Source: Bacteroidota bacterium (GTDB taxonomy: Bacteria; Bacteroidota; Bacteroidia; Bacteroidales; WCHB1-69). From it: DNA of 39,792 nucleotides. The stretch lies in the NCBI GenBank assembly GCA_029570835.1, contig JAKPTX010000160.1, forward strand, positions 1 to 39,792. The letters run 5' to 3'. Under the pieces are notes generated by a model. The model saw nothing but the letters and a program-made list of their open reading frames with translations, had not been told where the DNA came from and made no database searches. The position numbers and the translations under genes were made by a program. Within the stretch, counting starts at the first letter, position 1, and every line of letters begins with the position of its first letter. This document shows, one piece after another, positions 1 through 8,413 of the stretch.

Positions 1-77
1 GGAAGTTTTTCGTCTAAACTTGGAGGAAAAAGAAGAACTTGTCCTTGAGGGTAATCTTTAAATACTGCTTTTGCCAT
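1..77 (-). CDS. IS1182 family transposase, N-terminal fragment (runs off window)
   Basis: Translating the minus strand from the ATG at 75-77 gives MAKAVFKDYPQGQ, then a VLLFPPSLDEKL stretch. This matches the conserved opening of IS1182-family DDE transposases, in which a KDYxQxQ segment is followed by an LPPSLD-like segment. Only 25 codons are inside the window, so the catalytic residues and the intactness of the gene cannot be judged. A TAnnTTTG box (TATCTTTG on the minus strand, 95-102) lies 17 bases upstream of the start. The family call rests on this short N-terminus alone. It would normally catalyse movement of the surrounding element. Confidence 0.75.
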   Translation of the reverse strand, partial: MAKAVFKDYPQGQVLLFPPSLDEKL

Positions 78-94
78 ATCCCTTTAATTTTATG

Positions 95-102
95 CAAAGA
101 TA
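95..102 (-). promoter_or_regulatory. Bacteroidota-type -7 box for the transposase
   Basis: The minus strand reads TATCTTTG, matching TAnnTTTG, 17 bases before the transposase ATG. No convincing -33 TTTG box is seen at the usual distance. Confidence 0.5.
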
Positions 103-287
103 CTAAAAATCAATGAGATAGAGGTAAAAAATAGCAAAAAAAACAAAGAAAAAACATAAAAAAAAGAGGCTGTTTTTACTTTTGAGACAGCCCCCATGAT
201 GTTATTATGCGATAGATTGAAAATTTACATCAAATGTTTGATATTAATGGAATTACAAGATGGCAAATTTGAATTGAACGGATTGTA

Positions 288-310
288 GGGGCAGGGCTTG
301 TCCCTGCCCT
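288..310. repeat. GC-rich palindrome (REP-like hairpin)
   Basis: An inverted repeat pairs GGGCAGGG with CCCTGCCC around a five-base loop (CTTGT), giving a stem of 8 to 9 base pairs in otherwise AT-rich DNA. No T-run follows it on either strand, so it does not look like a standard terminator. It resembles the dispersed intergenic palindromes (REP/BIME type) of many bacteria. It lies next to the 50-bp element at 314-363. Confidence 0.6.
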
Positions 311-313
311 TTG

Positions 314-363
314 CCAGAGTGGGGAAATAAAATAACAAATGAACGACCCTCATTCTGCCCCCC
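314..363 (-). repeat. Copy 1 of a 50-bp dispersed intergenic element
   Basis: On the minus strand this segment begins GGGGGGCAGAA and ends CCCCACTCTGG, with exactly 28 bases between. A second 50-bp segment at 28646-28695, on the plus strand, has identical 11-base ends and the same spacing but a largely different interior. The conserved ends and fixed length suggest a small dispersed element or a remnant of one. Its function is unknown. Confidence 0.6.
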
Positions 364-396
364 AAATTTTTTTATTTCAAAATGAAAAAATAAAAT

Positions 397-438
397 CGTA
401 ATTCGTAATTGGAAAAATCCGAAATCCGAAATCCGAAA
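397..438. repeat. Heptanucleotide tandem microrepeats (CGTAATT x2, TCCGAAA x3)
   Basis: Two exact copies of CGTAATT (397-410) are followed by three exact copies of TCCGAAA (418-438). The last copy ends just before the stop codon of the phosphofructokinase gene. The 7-base period recurs in the gaps at 10509-10656 and 28551-28911. The arrangement resembles the short tandemly repeated repetitive sequences first described in cyanobacteria. Confidence 0.75.
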
Positions 439-440
439 TT

Positions 441-1544
441 TTATCGACTTCCAAAGCTGATTCCAATCTCCCTTGCCGTTCTAACTAAATCTGAATGCTC
501 AGGATCAACCAGGTGAGGGTGGTTTACCACTTCGTCCAATGCAATATGCTCAATATTGGGATGATTGTATACCACCATACTCCTAAAAATTCCATTGTTC
601 ACCAATTCAAAGGCTTTAGCCCCAAAAGCAGTGGCTAAAACACGATCGTAAGCAGTGGGGATTCCTCCTCTTTGAAGGTGTCCCAAAACGGTAACCCGGA
701 TATCATGCTCCACACCATACTCAAGCAACTCTTGTTTCAATTTTTCACCCACTCCTCCTAATTTAAAATGAGGATTACCTAGCTCTGTCGGATCAACTCC
801 CGTCAATTTTCCATCCAAACCTTTAGCACCTTCAGCAATCACAATATTGCAAAAGCCTCTTCCGTGGTTGTAGCGGGATTCAATCTTTTTTGCAATTTCT
901 GCTACGTCATAAGGAATTTCAGGAATAATGCAAACCTCTGCACCACCGGCAATAGCGCTGTGTAAAGCTATCCAACCCGCATCCCGTCCCATCACTTCCA
1001 AAATAAAAACCCGGCTGTGACTGGCAGCAGTGGTAACTAACTTGTCAACTGCTTCTGTAGCTATCTGGACTGCAGTTTGAAACCCAAATGTAAAATCGGT
1101 ACAAGAAAGGTCATTGTCAATCGTTTTTGGTACCCCTACAACGTTGATTCCCATATCAGCCAACTGCAATGAGATTCGTTGAGAACCGTCACCGCCAATA
1201 TTGATGATAGCATCTATACCTAACTCCTCTAATCTTTTTTTCATGAGTTGAGAGCGATCTTCTGTAATCCAGGTTCCATCTTTTGTACGTACCGGAAAAT
1301 GAAATGGCCCCCCTTTATTTGTTGTTCCCAAAACAGTACCCCCATTGACATGAATTCCTGCAATATCATGATCAGTGAGACGAACAATTTCTATTTTATC
1401 TTGCAGCAACCCATTGAAAGATTCGATGGAGCCGTAAACTTCCCATCCGCCATGATGTTCTGCGGTTTTAACGATGGCTCTGATTACTGCATTCAAACCG
1501 GGACAGTCGCCCCCACCGGTTGCTATCAATACTTTTTTTGCCAT
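441..1544 (-). CDS. pfkA: 6-phosphofructokinase (group with mixed ATP/PPi signature)
   Basis: This enzyme phosphorylates fructose 6-phosphate to the 1,6-bisphosphate in cytosolic glycolysis. The 367-residue protein has the phosphofructokinase motifs in order: a glycine-rich start GGGDCPGLNAVIRA (10-23), IGGDGS (116-121), PKTIDND (139-145), MGRDAGW (185-191) and a late LGHLQRGG. The Gly of GGDG is typical of ATP users. The Lys of PKTIDND, in place of Gly as in E. coli PfkA (PGTIDND), is typical of pyrophosphate users. This combination fits the mixed-substrate subfamily, so the phosphoryl donor cannot be fixed from sequence. The protein is somewhat longer than the roughly 320 residues of E. coli PfkA. 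It is transcribed divergently from the gene at 1671 and is preceded by a TAnnTTTG box 17 bases upstream. Confidence 0.93.
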   Translation of the reverse strand: MAKKVLIATGGGDCPGLNAVIRAIVKTAEHHGGWEVYGSIESFNGLLQDKIEIVRLTDHDIAGIHVNGGTVLGTTNKGGPFHFPVRTKDGTWITEDRSQLMKKRLEELGIDAIINIGGDGSQRISLQLADMGINVVGVPKTIDNDLSCTDFTFGFQTAVQIATEAVDKLVTTAASHSRVFILEVMGRDAGWIALHSAIAGGAEVCIIPEIPYDVAEIAKKIESRYNHGRGFCNIVIAEGAKGLDGKLTGVDPTELGNPHFKLGGVGEKLKQELLEYGVEHDIRVTVLGHLQRGGIPTAYDRVLATAFGAKAFELVNNGIFRSMVVYNHPNIEHIALDEVVNHPHLVDPEHSDLVRTAREIGISFGSR

Positions 1545-1561
1545 TTTTTATATTTTTTTCG

Positions 1562-1593
1562 CAAAAGTAAGAATAAATTTGGTTTAGAGGCAA
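1562..1593 (-). promoter_or_regulatory. Probable pfkA promoter
   Basis: On the minus strand TACTTTTG (1562-1569) matches the TAnnTTTG -7 consensus and lies 17 bases before the ATG. A TTG at 1591-1593, 21 bases further upstream, may be the -33 element. It overlaps the divergent promoter at 1578-1610, so the two could be mutually exclusive. Confidence 0.5.
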
Positions 1594-1610
1594 CTTTTTA
1601 TATATATTTG
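1578..1610 (+). promoter_or_regulatory. Probable promoter of the 1671 operon
   Basis: TTTG at 1578-1581 and TATATTTG at 1603-1610 are separated by 21 bases. This is close to the Bacteroidota consensus of TTTG, about 19 bases, then TAnnTTTG. A leader of about 50 to 55 bases would precede the ATG at 1671. Confidence 0.55.
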
Positions 1611-1670
1611 CATCTTGTTATATAGACAAATGAATCTATTTAATTTAATTTAGGAAATATAAAAATTGAT

Positions 1671-4571
1671 ATGAACAATCGAGCCATTTTATTAAAGCTA
1701 TTTTTTGTATTACTCATTTTCTCATTGGGGAACCTGTACGCTCAGAATATAAACATGTATCACGGTGTAGAATCTTTACAAAGTGAAACGGGGAATTTTT
1801 ATGATGAGGGTGGTCCTAATGCCGATTATCCTGCGAATGTAGAAGGAGCAATAACCCTAACTTTTGAGTCAGGTACAACCCATAATTTTGGAGCAGGTTG
1901 GGTGACCAGTCAGTTGCAGTTTCAGTTTATTGATTTTGCATTGGGTTTAGGTGACACACTCTTTATTTATGATGGGGATGATGCTACTGCTCCCTTGATT
2001 GGGGCTTATAACTCTGTAAATAGTCCGGGAGTAGTAACATCAACAGGAACCAAAATTACATTTGTATTCTATTCGGATGGTATCCCGGATTTGAACGGCT
2101 TAAATATGGGGTGGCATGCTCGCTTTGCAGCCTATTTTTCACAACCAAAGGTGTATAGAATGGAGGCGGCTACTCACATGACTTTCGCTGAGGGTTGTAA
2201 TATGAAATTATATGATTCAGGTGGTCCGACAGGTAACTTTTCCAGTGGTGAAAACTATACTATAATGCTAACTTCCAATCTGGGGAGTCATATCAAAGCC
2301 GAAAAGGTTACTTTTAATTTAGGCTCCGGCAATAATGTGTTGGAGATATACGATGGAGATTTGGTTTTTGATGCCGGAAATGCAAGACGCATAGGCTACT
2401 TTAAACAAGGTTTTGCTCCTCCGACAATTTTGGTATCAAGCGGGCAATCGATGTCATTTAAGTTTACCTCTTCAGGAGCTACCGGTCAAGGTTTTGAGTT
2501 TAATATCACATGCGTTCCCGAGATATATACCCAGGAACCGGGAGAATCTGCCTGTCCGGGTGTGGAAATAGGGCTTTATGTAGCAGGTCAACCTTTTGAA
2601 GGTCGGGATACGCTTACCTTTGATTGTAATAATCCGATGATTATGCTTCGGGCTAGAGGTAAAGCTCCCGGTCATTTAACTAATGATTATATGCTTCAGT
2701 CGATTCCTTATGATCCTCCATTTCCATGGTTTGGAGAGGGACTAACTCCGGTACCCACTTCTACCGATGACGCTTGGTTGGGACCAAAACCGTTGACCCC
2801 CAATCCTAATAATGCGCCTGTGGATTTTAAATTTACTTTTTATGGTAATGACTACACTCAATGTGTACCTTCAACCAATGGAGCGATCTCTTTCAATAAT
2901 CTTTCTGCCGGTTATGCTGCATGGTCGTTTAATCAGACAATACCTAATACCAATGATCCTAATTACAATTTTATTTCCAGTTCTTACAATTTTAAAAACT
3001 GTATTTTTGGGGTAATGCAAGATACTTATCCCGGTGCCGGTTCTCCACCTGCCAATAGTGGTTACCACTATGGAAATCAGGGAGAGTATCCTTGTAGAAC
3101 GTATGTTCTCTCCTCCTATCGCTTACCTCAATTTTCTTGTACCTCTGATAATTTGTCAACTTATCAGATGGTATTGTACGAAGGAAGCAATATTATAGAT
3201 ATTTATGTTAAAGACAGAACAGTATGTCAATCCTGGAATAGCGGATCAGGATTGCTTGGTATTTTAAACTCAACGGGGAATCAGGCTGTGGTACCTCCGG
3301 GAAGAAATACCGGTCCTTGGGTAGCCCACGAGGAAGCGTGGCGCTTTATTCCTATATCACCTACTGAGTATACTATAACCTGGTATAAAAATGAGGTAAC
3401 TCCGGAAAATGAGATTCCAAATCATAATCTGGATAAACGTATTGTAGCAGTTTATCCTACTGAAACAACCAAATATATTGCAGAGTTAGAGTTTGAAACA
3501 GCAGCGGGTATTACGTATCAATTGTACGATACTATTCGTATTATTGTGAATAAACCTGAATTGAATACTACATCAACTGCTTCCGAAATTTGTCCGGGAG
3601 AACCTGTCGAATTAACCGTGCATACCGCTGATGCCGCTTATGAAGATCAGTTGGCCTCTTTTGAGTGGTACGAAGGTACAACTCTGATAGGGGATGCGCA
3701 AACTATTGAGGTTGCCCCTATAACAACAACCGCTTATTCTGTCCGTATAACATACACCAATAATTGTGAAAATACAGATTCGATTTCAATTGCAGTTCCC
3801 GAATTGCTTATGCCGGTTATTGTCGGAGATACGAGTATTTGTGCCGGAGAACGTACTACATTGACTATGACTGAAGCAGAAGGTTCTTGTACATGGAGTA
3901 CCGGTGCAACAACTCCTTCTATAACAGTGTCACCCAATCAAACGACACAATATTCCGTTGCTGTATCAACCGATATTGGCTGTATTACCAAAGATACGAT
4001 TACAGTTCATGTTTCGCCAACACCTGAACCTCAATTCTTCCCTTCACCTGCTCATGTGTATGTTGAGGATGGAGTGGGTCTGGTTGAGTTTGTCAACCTT
4101 TCACAAGGCGCAACGGATTATTTGTGGCGCTTTGGAGATCCCCATTGTATCCCGGCAGAGAATATTTCTACTGAATTTGAACCCAGTCACGGCTATACTC
4201 GCTCAGGTACCTACAAGGTAGTACTTACTACAACAAGTGAGGAAGGATGTGCTGACTCAATTCATAAGTTTGTGATTGTTGAAGTGCCTTATTTCTTCTA
4301 TGCTCCAAATACGTTTACTCCCAATGGGGATGGTATCAATGATTATTTTTATACAAGTGGGGAGGGATTAGATCCTGATAGGTTTGAAATGATGATCTAT
4401 AATCGTATGGGAAATCTGGTTTTTAGATCAGTAACTCCGTTTGATTACTGGGATGGACGCAATCAGGATGGTTCACTGGCACCGGCTGGGATTTATGTTT
4501 ATGTGATTATTACCCACGATATGGAAGGCAATCCTAAAAAATATGAGGGTACCGTGACTTTGATTAGGTAA
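1671..4571 (+). CDS. T9SS-sorted surface protein with CUB-like, PKD and type B C-terminal sorting domains
   Basis: This is a large secreted protein of 966 residues. An N-terminal signal peptide (about 1-25, hydrophobic FFVLLIFSLG, ending YAQ) is followed by two CUB-like domains at about 41-155 and 177-281, each with an aromatic-rich IYDGD strand. The middle (about 290-560) is not recognised. Ig-like segments with regularly spaced Cys and Trp follow (about 640-790), then a PKD domain (about 795-875, DYLWRFGDP and SGTYKVVLTT). The last 88 residues are the CHU_C or gliding-motility-type C-terminal domain: NTFTPNGDGINDYF, then MIYNRMGNLVF, then FDYWDGRNQDG, ending in TVTLIR. That domain is the type B signal for export by the type IX secretion system. 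Adhesion or glycan binding is plausible, but no catalytic motif is seen. It is first in a tight gene run, and DUF4292 starts 2 bases after its stop. Confidence 0.9.
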   Translation: MNNRAILLKLFFVLLIFSLGNLYAQNINMYHGVESLQSETGNFYDEGGPNADYPANVEGAITLTFESGTTHNFGAGWVTSQLQFQFIDFALGLGDTLFIYDGDDATAPLIGAYNSVNSPGVVTSTGTKITFVFYSDGIPDLNGLNMGWHARFAAYFSQPKVYRMEAATHMTFAEGCNMKLYDSGGPTGNFSSGENYTIMLTSNLGSHIKAEKVTFNLGSGNNVLEIYDGDLVFDAGNARRIGYFKQGFAPPTILVSSGQSMSFKFTSSGATGQGFEFNITCVPEIYTQEPGESACPGVEIGLYVAGQPFEGRDTLTFDCNNPMIMLRARGKAPGHLTNDYMLQSIPYDPPFPWFGEGLTPVPTSTDDAWLGPKPLTPNPNNAPVDFKFTFYGNDYTQCVPSTNGAISFNNLSAGYAAWSFNQTIPNTNDPNYNFISSSYNFKNCIFGVMQDTYPGAGSPPANSGYHYGNQGEYPCRTYVLSSYRLPQFSCTSDNLSTYQMVLYEGSNIIDIYVKDRTVCQSWNSGSGLLGILNSTGNQAVVPPGRNTGPWVAHEEAWRFIPISPTEYTITWYKNEVTPENEIPNHNLDKRIVAVYPTETTKYIAELEFETAAGITYQLYDTIRIIVNKPELNTTSTASEICPGEPVELTVHTADAAYEDQLASFEWYEGTTLIGDAQTIEVAPITTTAYSVRITYTNNCENTDSISIAVPELLMPVIVGDTSICAGERTTLTMTEAEGSCTWSTGATTPSITVSPNQTTQYSVAVSTDIGCITKDTITVHVSPTPEPQFFPSPAHVYVEDGVGLVEFVNLSQGATDYLWRFGDPHCIPAENISTEFEPSHGYTRSGTYKVVLTTTSEEGCADSIHKFVIVEVPYFFYAPNTFTPNGDGINDYFYTSGEGLDPDRFEMMIYNRMGNLVFRSVTPFDYWDGRNQDGSLAPAGIYVYVIITHDMEGNPKKYEGTVTLIR

Positions 4572-4573
4572 TT

Positions 4574-5440
4574 ATGACGATATTCCTGTCTCTTCAAAAG
4601 AGAAATGGCTTAAATTTGATCATCACTACAACGGTAGTGATGATTGTTTTTTGGGGTTGTTCACCACTCAAACGAACGGTAGATTCATCATATTTGCCCA
4701 CTGATACCGTTCAAGTTGAATTGGACTCTCTGCAAGATTCTAAAACTATTGGAAATCAGGTTGCCTATTCCAATATGACTAGTCTGTACACTTATCCCTA
4801 TGATTGGATTAGTTACAGAGGCAAAGCAGAGTACACTTTTGAAGGTAATGAGGGGACTATCAGTATCTTTTTTGTTAATCGGATTGATAGTATTATTTAC
4901 GTAAACCTGAATTTGTCAGGGATTGAAATAGTGAGAGTGACGATTACCCCGCAGGAACTGGTTTATGTGAATAAATTGAATAAAACATACTATCGGGGGG
5001 GCTTTCTTTTGATCGAAAAGTTGCTCAAATTACCGCTGGACTTTCACACACTTCAAGCTGTTTTTAATGGAAAAGATTGGCCGGGGTACGATACTCTTTT
5101 TGCAATCTCTACACAGGATACTCTCTTGGTTTTAGAGAATCAAAATAGAAGATCACTGGATCGAGGGAGACCGATAGCGCAAAAGATGATACTCGATCAG
5201 GCATTGAATTTAATCGCCAATGATATACTATTCAATGCCGATAATAGAAAAATTGCTCTACAGTACAATACCTATACAACCGATCCTTCCGGTTTCTCTT
5301 TTTTTGAAAATCTAACTTTTCAAACGGAAGAGCTGGAATTGGATCTCAAGTTAAAGAATGTGAGGTTTAATACTCCGGGACCCACCTCTAATAAAATCCC
5401 TTCCTCTTTTACACCGCTGATTTTTCAACCCAAACCCTAA
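4574..5440 (+). CDS. DUF4292 family lipoprotein
   Basis: The 288-residue protein has an N-terminal hydrophobic segment (about 14-28) ending in VFWGC, so C29 is a plausible lipidation site. The rest matches the Bacteroidota DUF4292 family, including the segment around residue 115 (LNLSGIEIVRVTITPQ, then VNKLNKTYYRG) and the following LLKLPLDFHTLQAVFNG. Family members are thought to resemble the LolA/LolB fold, so a role in handling lipid or lipoprotein at the outer membrane is possible, but this is inference. In related genomes the gene often lies near cell-wall hydrolase regulators. Here it sits between a T9SS cargo gene (2-base gap) and queG (3-base gap), implying co-transcription. Confidence 0.8.
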   Translation: MTIFLSLQKRNGLNLIITTTVVMIVFWGCSPLKRTVDSSYLPTDTVQVELDSLQDSKTIGNQVAYSNMTSLYTYPYDWISYRGKAEYTFEGNEGTISIFFVNRIDSIIYVNLNLSGIEIVRVTITPQELVYVNKLNKTYYRGGFLLIEKLLKLPLDFHTLQAVFNGKDWPGYDTLFAISTQDTLLVLENQNRRSLDRGRPIAQKMILDQALNLIANDILFNADNRKIALQYNTYTTDPSGFSFFENLTFQTEELELDLKLKNVRFNTPGPTSNKIPSSFTPLIFQPKP

Positions 5441-5443
5441 GCT

Positions 5444-6388
5444 ATGGAATTGATTGTAGCGCGTGATGTCAAGCAAGCCTTTTTAGATGTAGGATTCGAA
5501 TATTGTGGTATTGCTCCCTATCAGGTTTTATCACAGCAACAACACCGGTTTGAAGTCTCGATAGCAGCAGGATATCACGCCCGAATGGGATATTTGGCAA
5601 GAAATATCGAGAAGCGGTTTGATCCTGCTGCTTTGCTGGGAAATTGCCAATCTGTGATTGTGTTGCTGTTCAATTATTATACCGGATTGGCACAAAAGAG
5701 TAACTACAAAATCTCCAAGTATGGCTTTGTCCGGGATTATCATCGGCTGCTCGAAGAGCAGATGAAAAAAGGAATGCAGCGGTTGTTACAATCCTATTCC
5801 GAGTTGCAGTATCGTTGTGTTGTAGATCGATTCCCGATTTCGGAGAAGAGCTGGGCAGTAGCGGCTGGATGCGGCTTCTTGGGTAAAAACGGACTCCTGG
5901 TCACCCCCCTTGGTTCCTTTTTTAACATAGGAGTCATATTAATCAATAAAAAGGTAGATCAATACGATACACCGGTAGAACAAAATCAATGTGGAACCTG
6001 TACCCGTTGTATCGACCACTGTCCGACTCAAGCCATCGTGGCGCCCTATTATGTTGATGCAGAGCGCTGTTTGTCATACCAAACCTTGTCTAACAAAACG
6101 CCGGATTACGCATTAATTAGTGAACATGAGTGGCTTTTTGGCTGCGATGTCTGTCAGGATGTATGCCCGCATAATAAGAAAATTAAGATTAATGAGTTGT
6201 CAGTTCAAAATTCTTCCCTATTTTTGCAACTTGGAAATAGAGAGTTTGAAACGATGAGTAAAACTGATTTCGATCTCTATTTTAAAGATACCCCTTTTCA
6301 TAACAAATATGATCAGATGGTGTCGATGATCAAACATAAAATGGAAAAAACTGATGATAGAAAAAGCAAAACAAGTTCTTCAGAATGA
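5444..6388 (+). CDS. queG: Epoxyqueuosine reductase
   Basis: QueG carries out the last step of queuosine synthesis, reducing epoxyqueuosine to queuosine in the wobble position of certain tRNAs. It uses a cobalamin cofactor and two 4Fe-4S clusters. The 314-residue protein shows the substrate-binding segment RCVVDRFPISEKSWAVAAG, with D128 the likely catalytic acid. The first ferredoxin motif CGTCTRCIDHCP supplies C183, C186, C189 and C193. The second cluster has C209 and CDVCQDVCP (C234, C237, C241). Length and motif order fit the family. Its end overlaps the next gene by 35 bases, so the two are probably translationally coupled. Dependence on cobalamin is interesting given the TonB receptor two genes further on, but no direct link is shown. 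Confidence 0.93.
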   Translation: MELIVARDVKQAFLDVGFEYCGIAPYQVLSQQQHRFEVSIAAGYHARMGYLARNIEKRFDPAALLGNCQSVIVLLFNYYTGLAQKSNYKISKYGFVRDYHRLLEEQMKKGMQRLLQSYSELQYRCVVDRFPISEKSWAVAAGCGFLGKNGLLVTPLGSFFNIGVILINKKVDQYDTPVEQNQCGTCTRCIDHCPTQAIVAPYYVDAERCLSYQTLSNKTPDYALISEHEWLFGCDVCQDVCPHNKKIKINELSVQNSSLFLQLGNREFETMSKTDFDLYFKDTPFHNKYDQMVSMIKHKMEKTDDRKSKTSSSE

Positions 6389-7304
6389 GGCAGATGCCAT
6401 TTTGAGACTCAAAGAGTTGATAGATGAGCAGTTTGTTCAAAGTTTGGAACTAATTTTTCACGCCAAAGGTCGAATTGTGGTAACCGGAATCGGGAAAAGT
6501 GCCATTATTGCTCAAAAGATGGTGGCAACCTTTAATTCTACCGGCACACCCGCGATCTTTATGCACGCTGCTGAGGCAATTCATGGCGATTTAGGTATTA
6601 TTCAGCCGGATGATGTGGTGATTTGTCTCTCTAAAAGTGGGAATACTCCCGAAATTTCAGTGTTGATGCCCTTCCTAAAGAGAAGCGGAAACAAAATTAT
6701 CGCTATTGTCGGTAATCCCAATTCCTTTTTGGCTCGTGAGGCCGATTATTTCATCAATTGTGCGGTGGAAAAAGAGGCGTGTCCCAATAATTTGGCGCCC
6801 ACCAGCAGTTCTACCGCTCAAATGGCTATCGGAGATGCGCTGGCAGCCTGTTTGATCGAAATGAGAGGCTTTACGGCAGAGGATTTTGCTAAATATCATC
6901 CCGGAGGGATTTTGGGTAAACGACTTTACACTACTGTGAAAGAGCTCTACCAGTTTAATCAAGTGCCTGTAGTTCAGCACAATGCATTAATGAAAGAGGT
7001 GATTTTTGAGATCTCCAGTAAGATGTTGGGCATTACGGCAGTTCTGAAAGAAGGAAAGCTGATTGGCTGTATTACGGATGGGGATTTAAGACGGATGTTG
7101 GAACGTTACCCTCACTATGACACATTGACTGCCGAGCAGGTGATGTCGCCCAATCCCAAAACAATTCACGAAAATATTCTCGCCGCGGAGGCGCTGGAAT
7201 TGATGAAACAGAATAGTATCACCAGTTTGTTCGTTGTGGATCAGCAAAATCAATACATTGGGGTCATTCATTTGCACAATATTATTAAAGAGGGTATTTA
7301 TTAA
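6354..7304 (+). CDS. kdsD: Arabinose-5-phosphate isomerase (KdsD/KpsF family)
   Basis: This enzyme interconverts ribulose 5-phosphate and arabinose 5-phosphate, the first committed step toward Kdo for lipopolysaccharide. The 316-residue protein has an N-terminal SIS sugar-isomerase domain (about 30-170). It contains GIGKSAIIAQKM (45-56), the HAAEAIHGDLG segment (71-81), SKSGNTPE (93-100) and EACPNNLAPTSSSTAQ (141-156), all typical of KdsD. HPGGILGKRL (182-191) leads into two CBS domains (about 205-316), the second containing SITSLFVVD. The start codon lies inside queG, 35 bases before its stop. No other Kdo genes are nearby, so the pathway assignment rests on the protein alone. The KpsF and KdsD subtypes cannot be told apart here. 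Confidence 0.92.
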   Translation: MIEKAKQVLQNEADAILRLKELIDEQFVQSLELIFHAKGRIVVTGIGKSAIIAQKMVATFNSTGTPAIFMHAAEAIHGDLGIIQPDDVVICLSKSGNTPEISVLMPFLKRSGNKIIAIVGNPNSFLAREADYFINCAVEKEACPNNLAPTSSSTAQMAIGDALAACLIEMRGFTAEDFAKYHPGGILGKRLYTTVKELYQFNQVPVVQHNALMKEVIFEISSKMLGITAVLKEGKLIGCITDGDLRRMLERYPHYDTLTAEQVMSPNPKTIHENILAAEALELMKQNSITSLFVVDQQNQYIGVIHLHNIIKEGIY

Positions 7305-7338
7305 AAAAGAAAAAAAGGGGGGGAAGGATATTCATACC

Positions 7339-8394
7339 ATGAAGGAAGAGCTATCGGACGAGAGAACGGAGATCGAAGAAAGAGAAGAATTGTATGAGCA
7401 TTTCAATTTTGTCGTGGATAAAGGACAAAGTTTGATGCGCATCGATAAGTATTTGATGGGCTTAATCCCCAATACATCCCGAAATAAGATCCAGAATGCG
7501 GCCAAAGCAGATGCGATTCTGGTGAATCAAAAACCTCAAAAGCCAAGCTATCGTGTTAAACCGCTGGATGTGATCTCCGTGCTGATGGCATCCCCACCGC
7601 GCGAAATTGAGATTATCCCGGAAGATATACCCGTTGATGTGGTGTATGAGGATCAGGATCTGATCATTATCAATAAACCTCCCGGTTTGGTTGTGCATCC
7701 GGGTTATGGAAACTACACCGGAACGCTGGTTAATGCACTCACATTTCGCTTTTTGGGTCAAAAAGATCCAACCGGAGAGGATATGAAACCCTATTTGGTG
7801 CATCGTATCGATAAAGATACTTCAGGATTGTTGCTGGTTGCCAAAAATGAGTGGGCACAAATTCATCTGGCAAAACAGTTTTTTAATCATACAGTGGATA
7901 GAAAATATTATGCTTTGGTTTGGGGAGATCTGCCCGAAGAGGAGGGAACCGTCAATGCGCATATTGGAAGAAATCCCAAAGACAGACTCGTAATGACCAC
8001 CTTCCCGGATGGAGAAGATGGAAGACATGCGATTACCCATTGGAAAGTGGTGGAACGGTTCGGTTATGTTACTCTCGTGGAGTGCAGATTGGAAACCGGA
8101 AGAACACATCAGATTAGAATCCACATGAAATCGATCGGTCATCCACTCTTTAATGATGCCAAATATGGGGGCGATCAAATCTTAAAAGGAACTACTTTTA
8201 CAAAATATAAGCAATATATTAACAATTGTTTTGAACTTATTCCACGTCAGGCGCTGCATGCCAAACAGTTGGGATTTATCCATCCCAATACGGGGGAGTA
8301 TCTGTTTTTTGATTCGGAAATGCCTTCCGATTTGGAAGCGGTGTTGAATAAGTGGCGTGAGTACTCAAAGCATAAACAATTTGAAGAGGAATAA
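7339..8394 (+). CDS. rluD: 23S rRNA pseudouridine synthase, RluD type
   Basis: This enzyme isomerises uridines to pseudouridine in 23S rRNA. An acidic N-terminal tail leads into an S4 RNA-binding domain (about 33-75, RIDKYLMGLIPNTSRNKIQ). The catalytic domain contains IINKPPGLVVHPG (about 110-122), the HRIDKDTSG motif with catalytic Asp (155-163, D158), and the GRTHQIRIH segment. The protein has 351 residues from the ATG at 7339. An upstream in-frame ATG at 7234 lies within kdsD and would add an unrelated 35-residue extension, so the later start is preferred. The gap to kdsD is 34 bases. RluD is the best match among the RluA/C/D paralogues because it has an S4 domain, but the target uridines are not proven. 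Confidence 0.9.
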   Translation: MKEELSDERTEIEEREELYEHFNFVVDKGQSLMRIDKYLMGLIPNTSRNKIQNAAKADAILVNQKPQKPSYRVKPLDVISVLMASPPREIEIIPEDIPVDVVYEDQDLIIINKPPGLVVHPGYGNYTGTLVNALTFRFLGQKDPTGEDMKPYLVHRIDKDTSGLLLVAKNEWAQIHLAKQFFNHTVDRKYYALVWGDLPEEEGTVNAHIGRNPKDRLVMTTFPDGEDGRHAITHWKVVERFGYVTLVECRLETGRTHQIRIHMKSIGHPLFNDAKYGGDQILKGTTFTKYKQYINNCFELIPRQALHAKQLGFIHPNTGEYLFFDSEMPSDLEAVLNKWREYSKHKQFEEE

Positions 8395-8413
8395 TCATTA
8401 AAAAATAGTTGCT

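Larger units (their letters stand above)
1..195 (-). mobile_element. Left end of an IS1182-type insertion sequence, cut by window edge
   Basis: The segment holds the first codons of a transposase on the minus strand, its short leader, and a probable terminal sequence near 195. Read on the minus strand, the outer end begins with a run of G followed by GGCTGTCTCAAAAG, which is typical of Bacteroidota IS ends. A short inverted repeat (GGCTGT at 168-173, ACAGCC at 187-192) forms a hairpin just inside the end, and it could block read-through transcription into the element. The outer boundary near 195 is inferred from sequence character only, because the other end lies outside the window and no target duplication can be checked. 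Confidence 0.7.

Noticed and set aside
7234-7338. Upstream in-frame start of rluD inside kdsD
   Set aside because: The 35-residue extension is just the kdsD sequence in another frame, and the S4 domain begins after the ATG at 7339.
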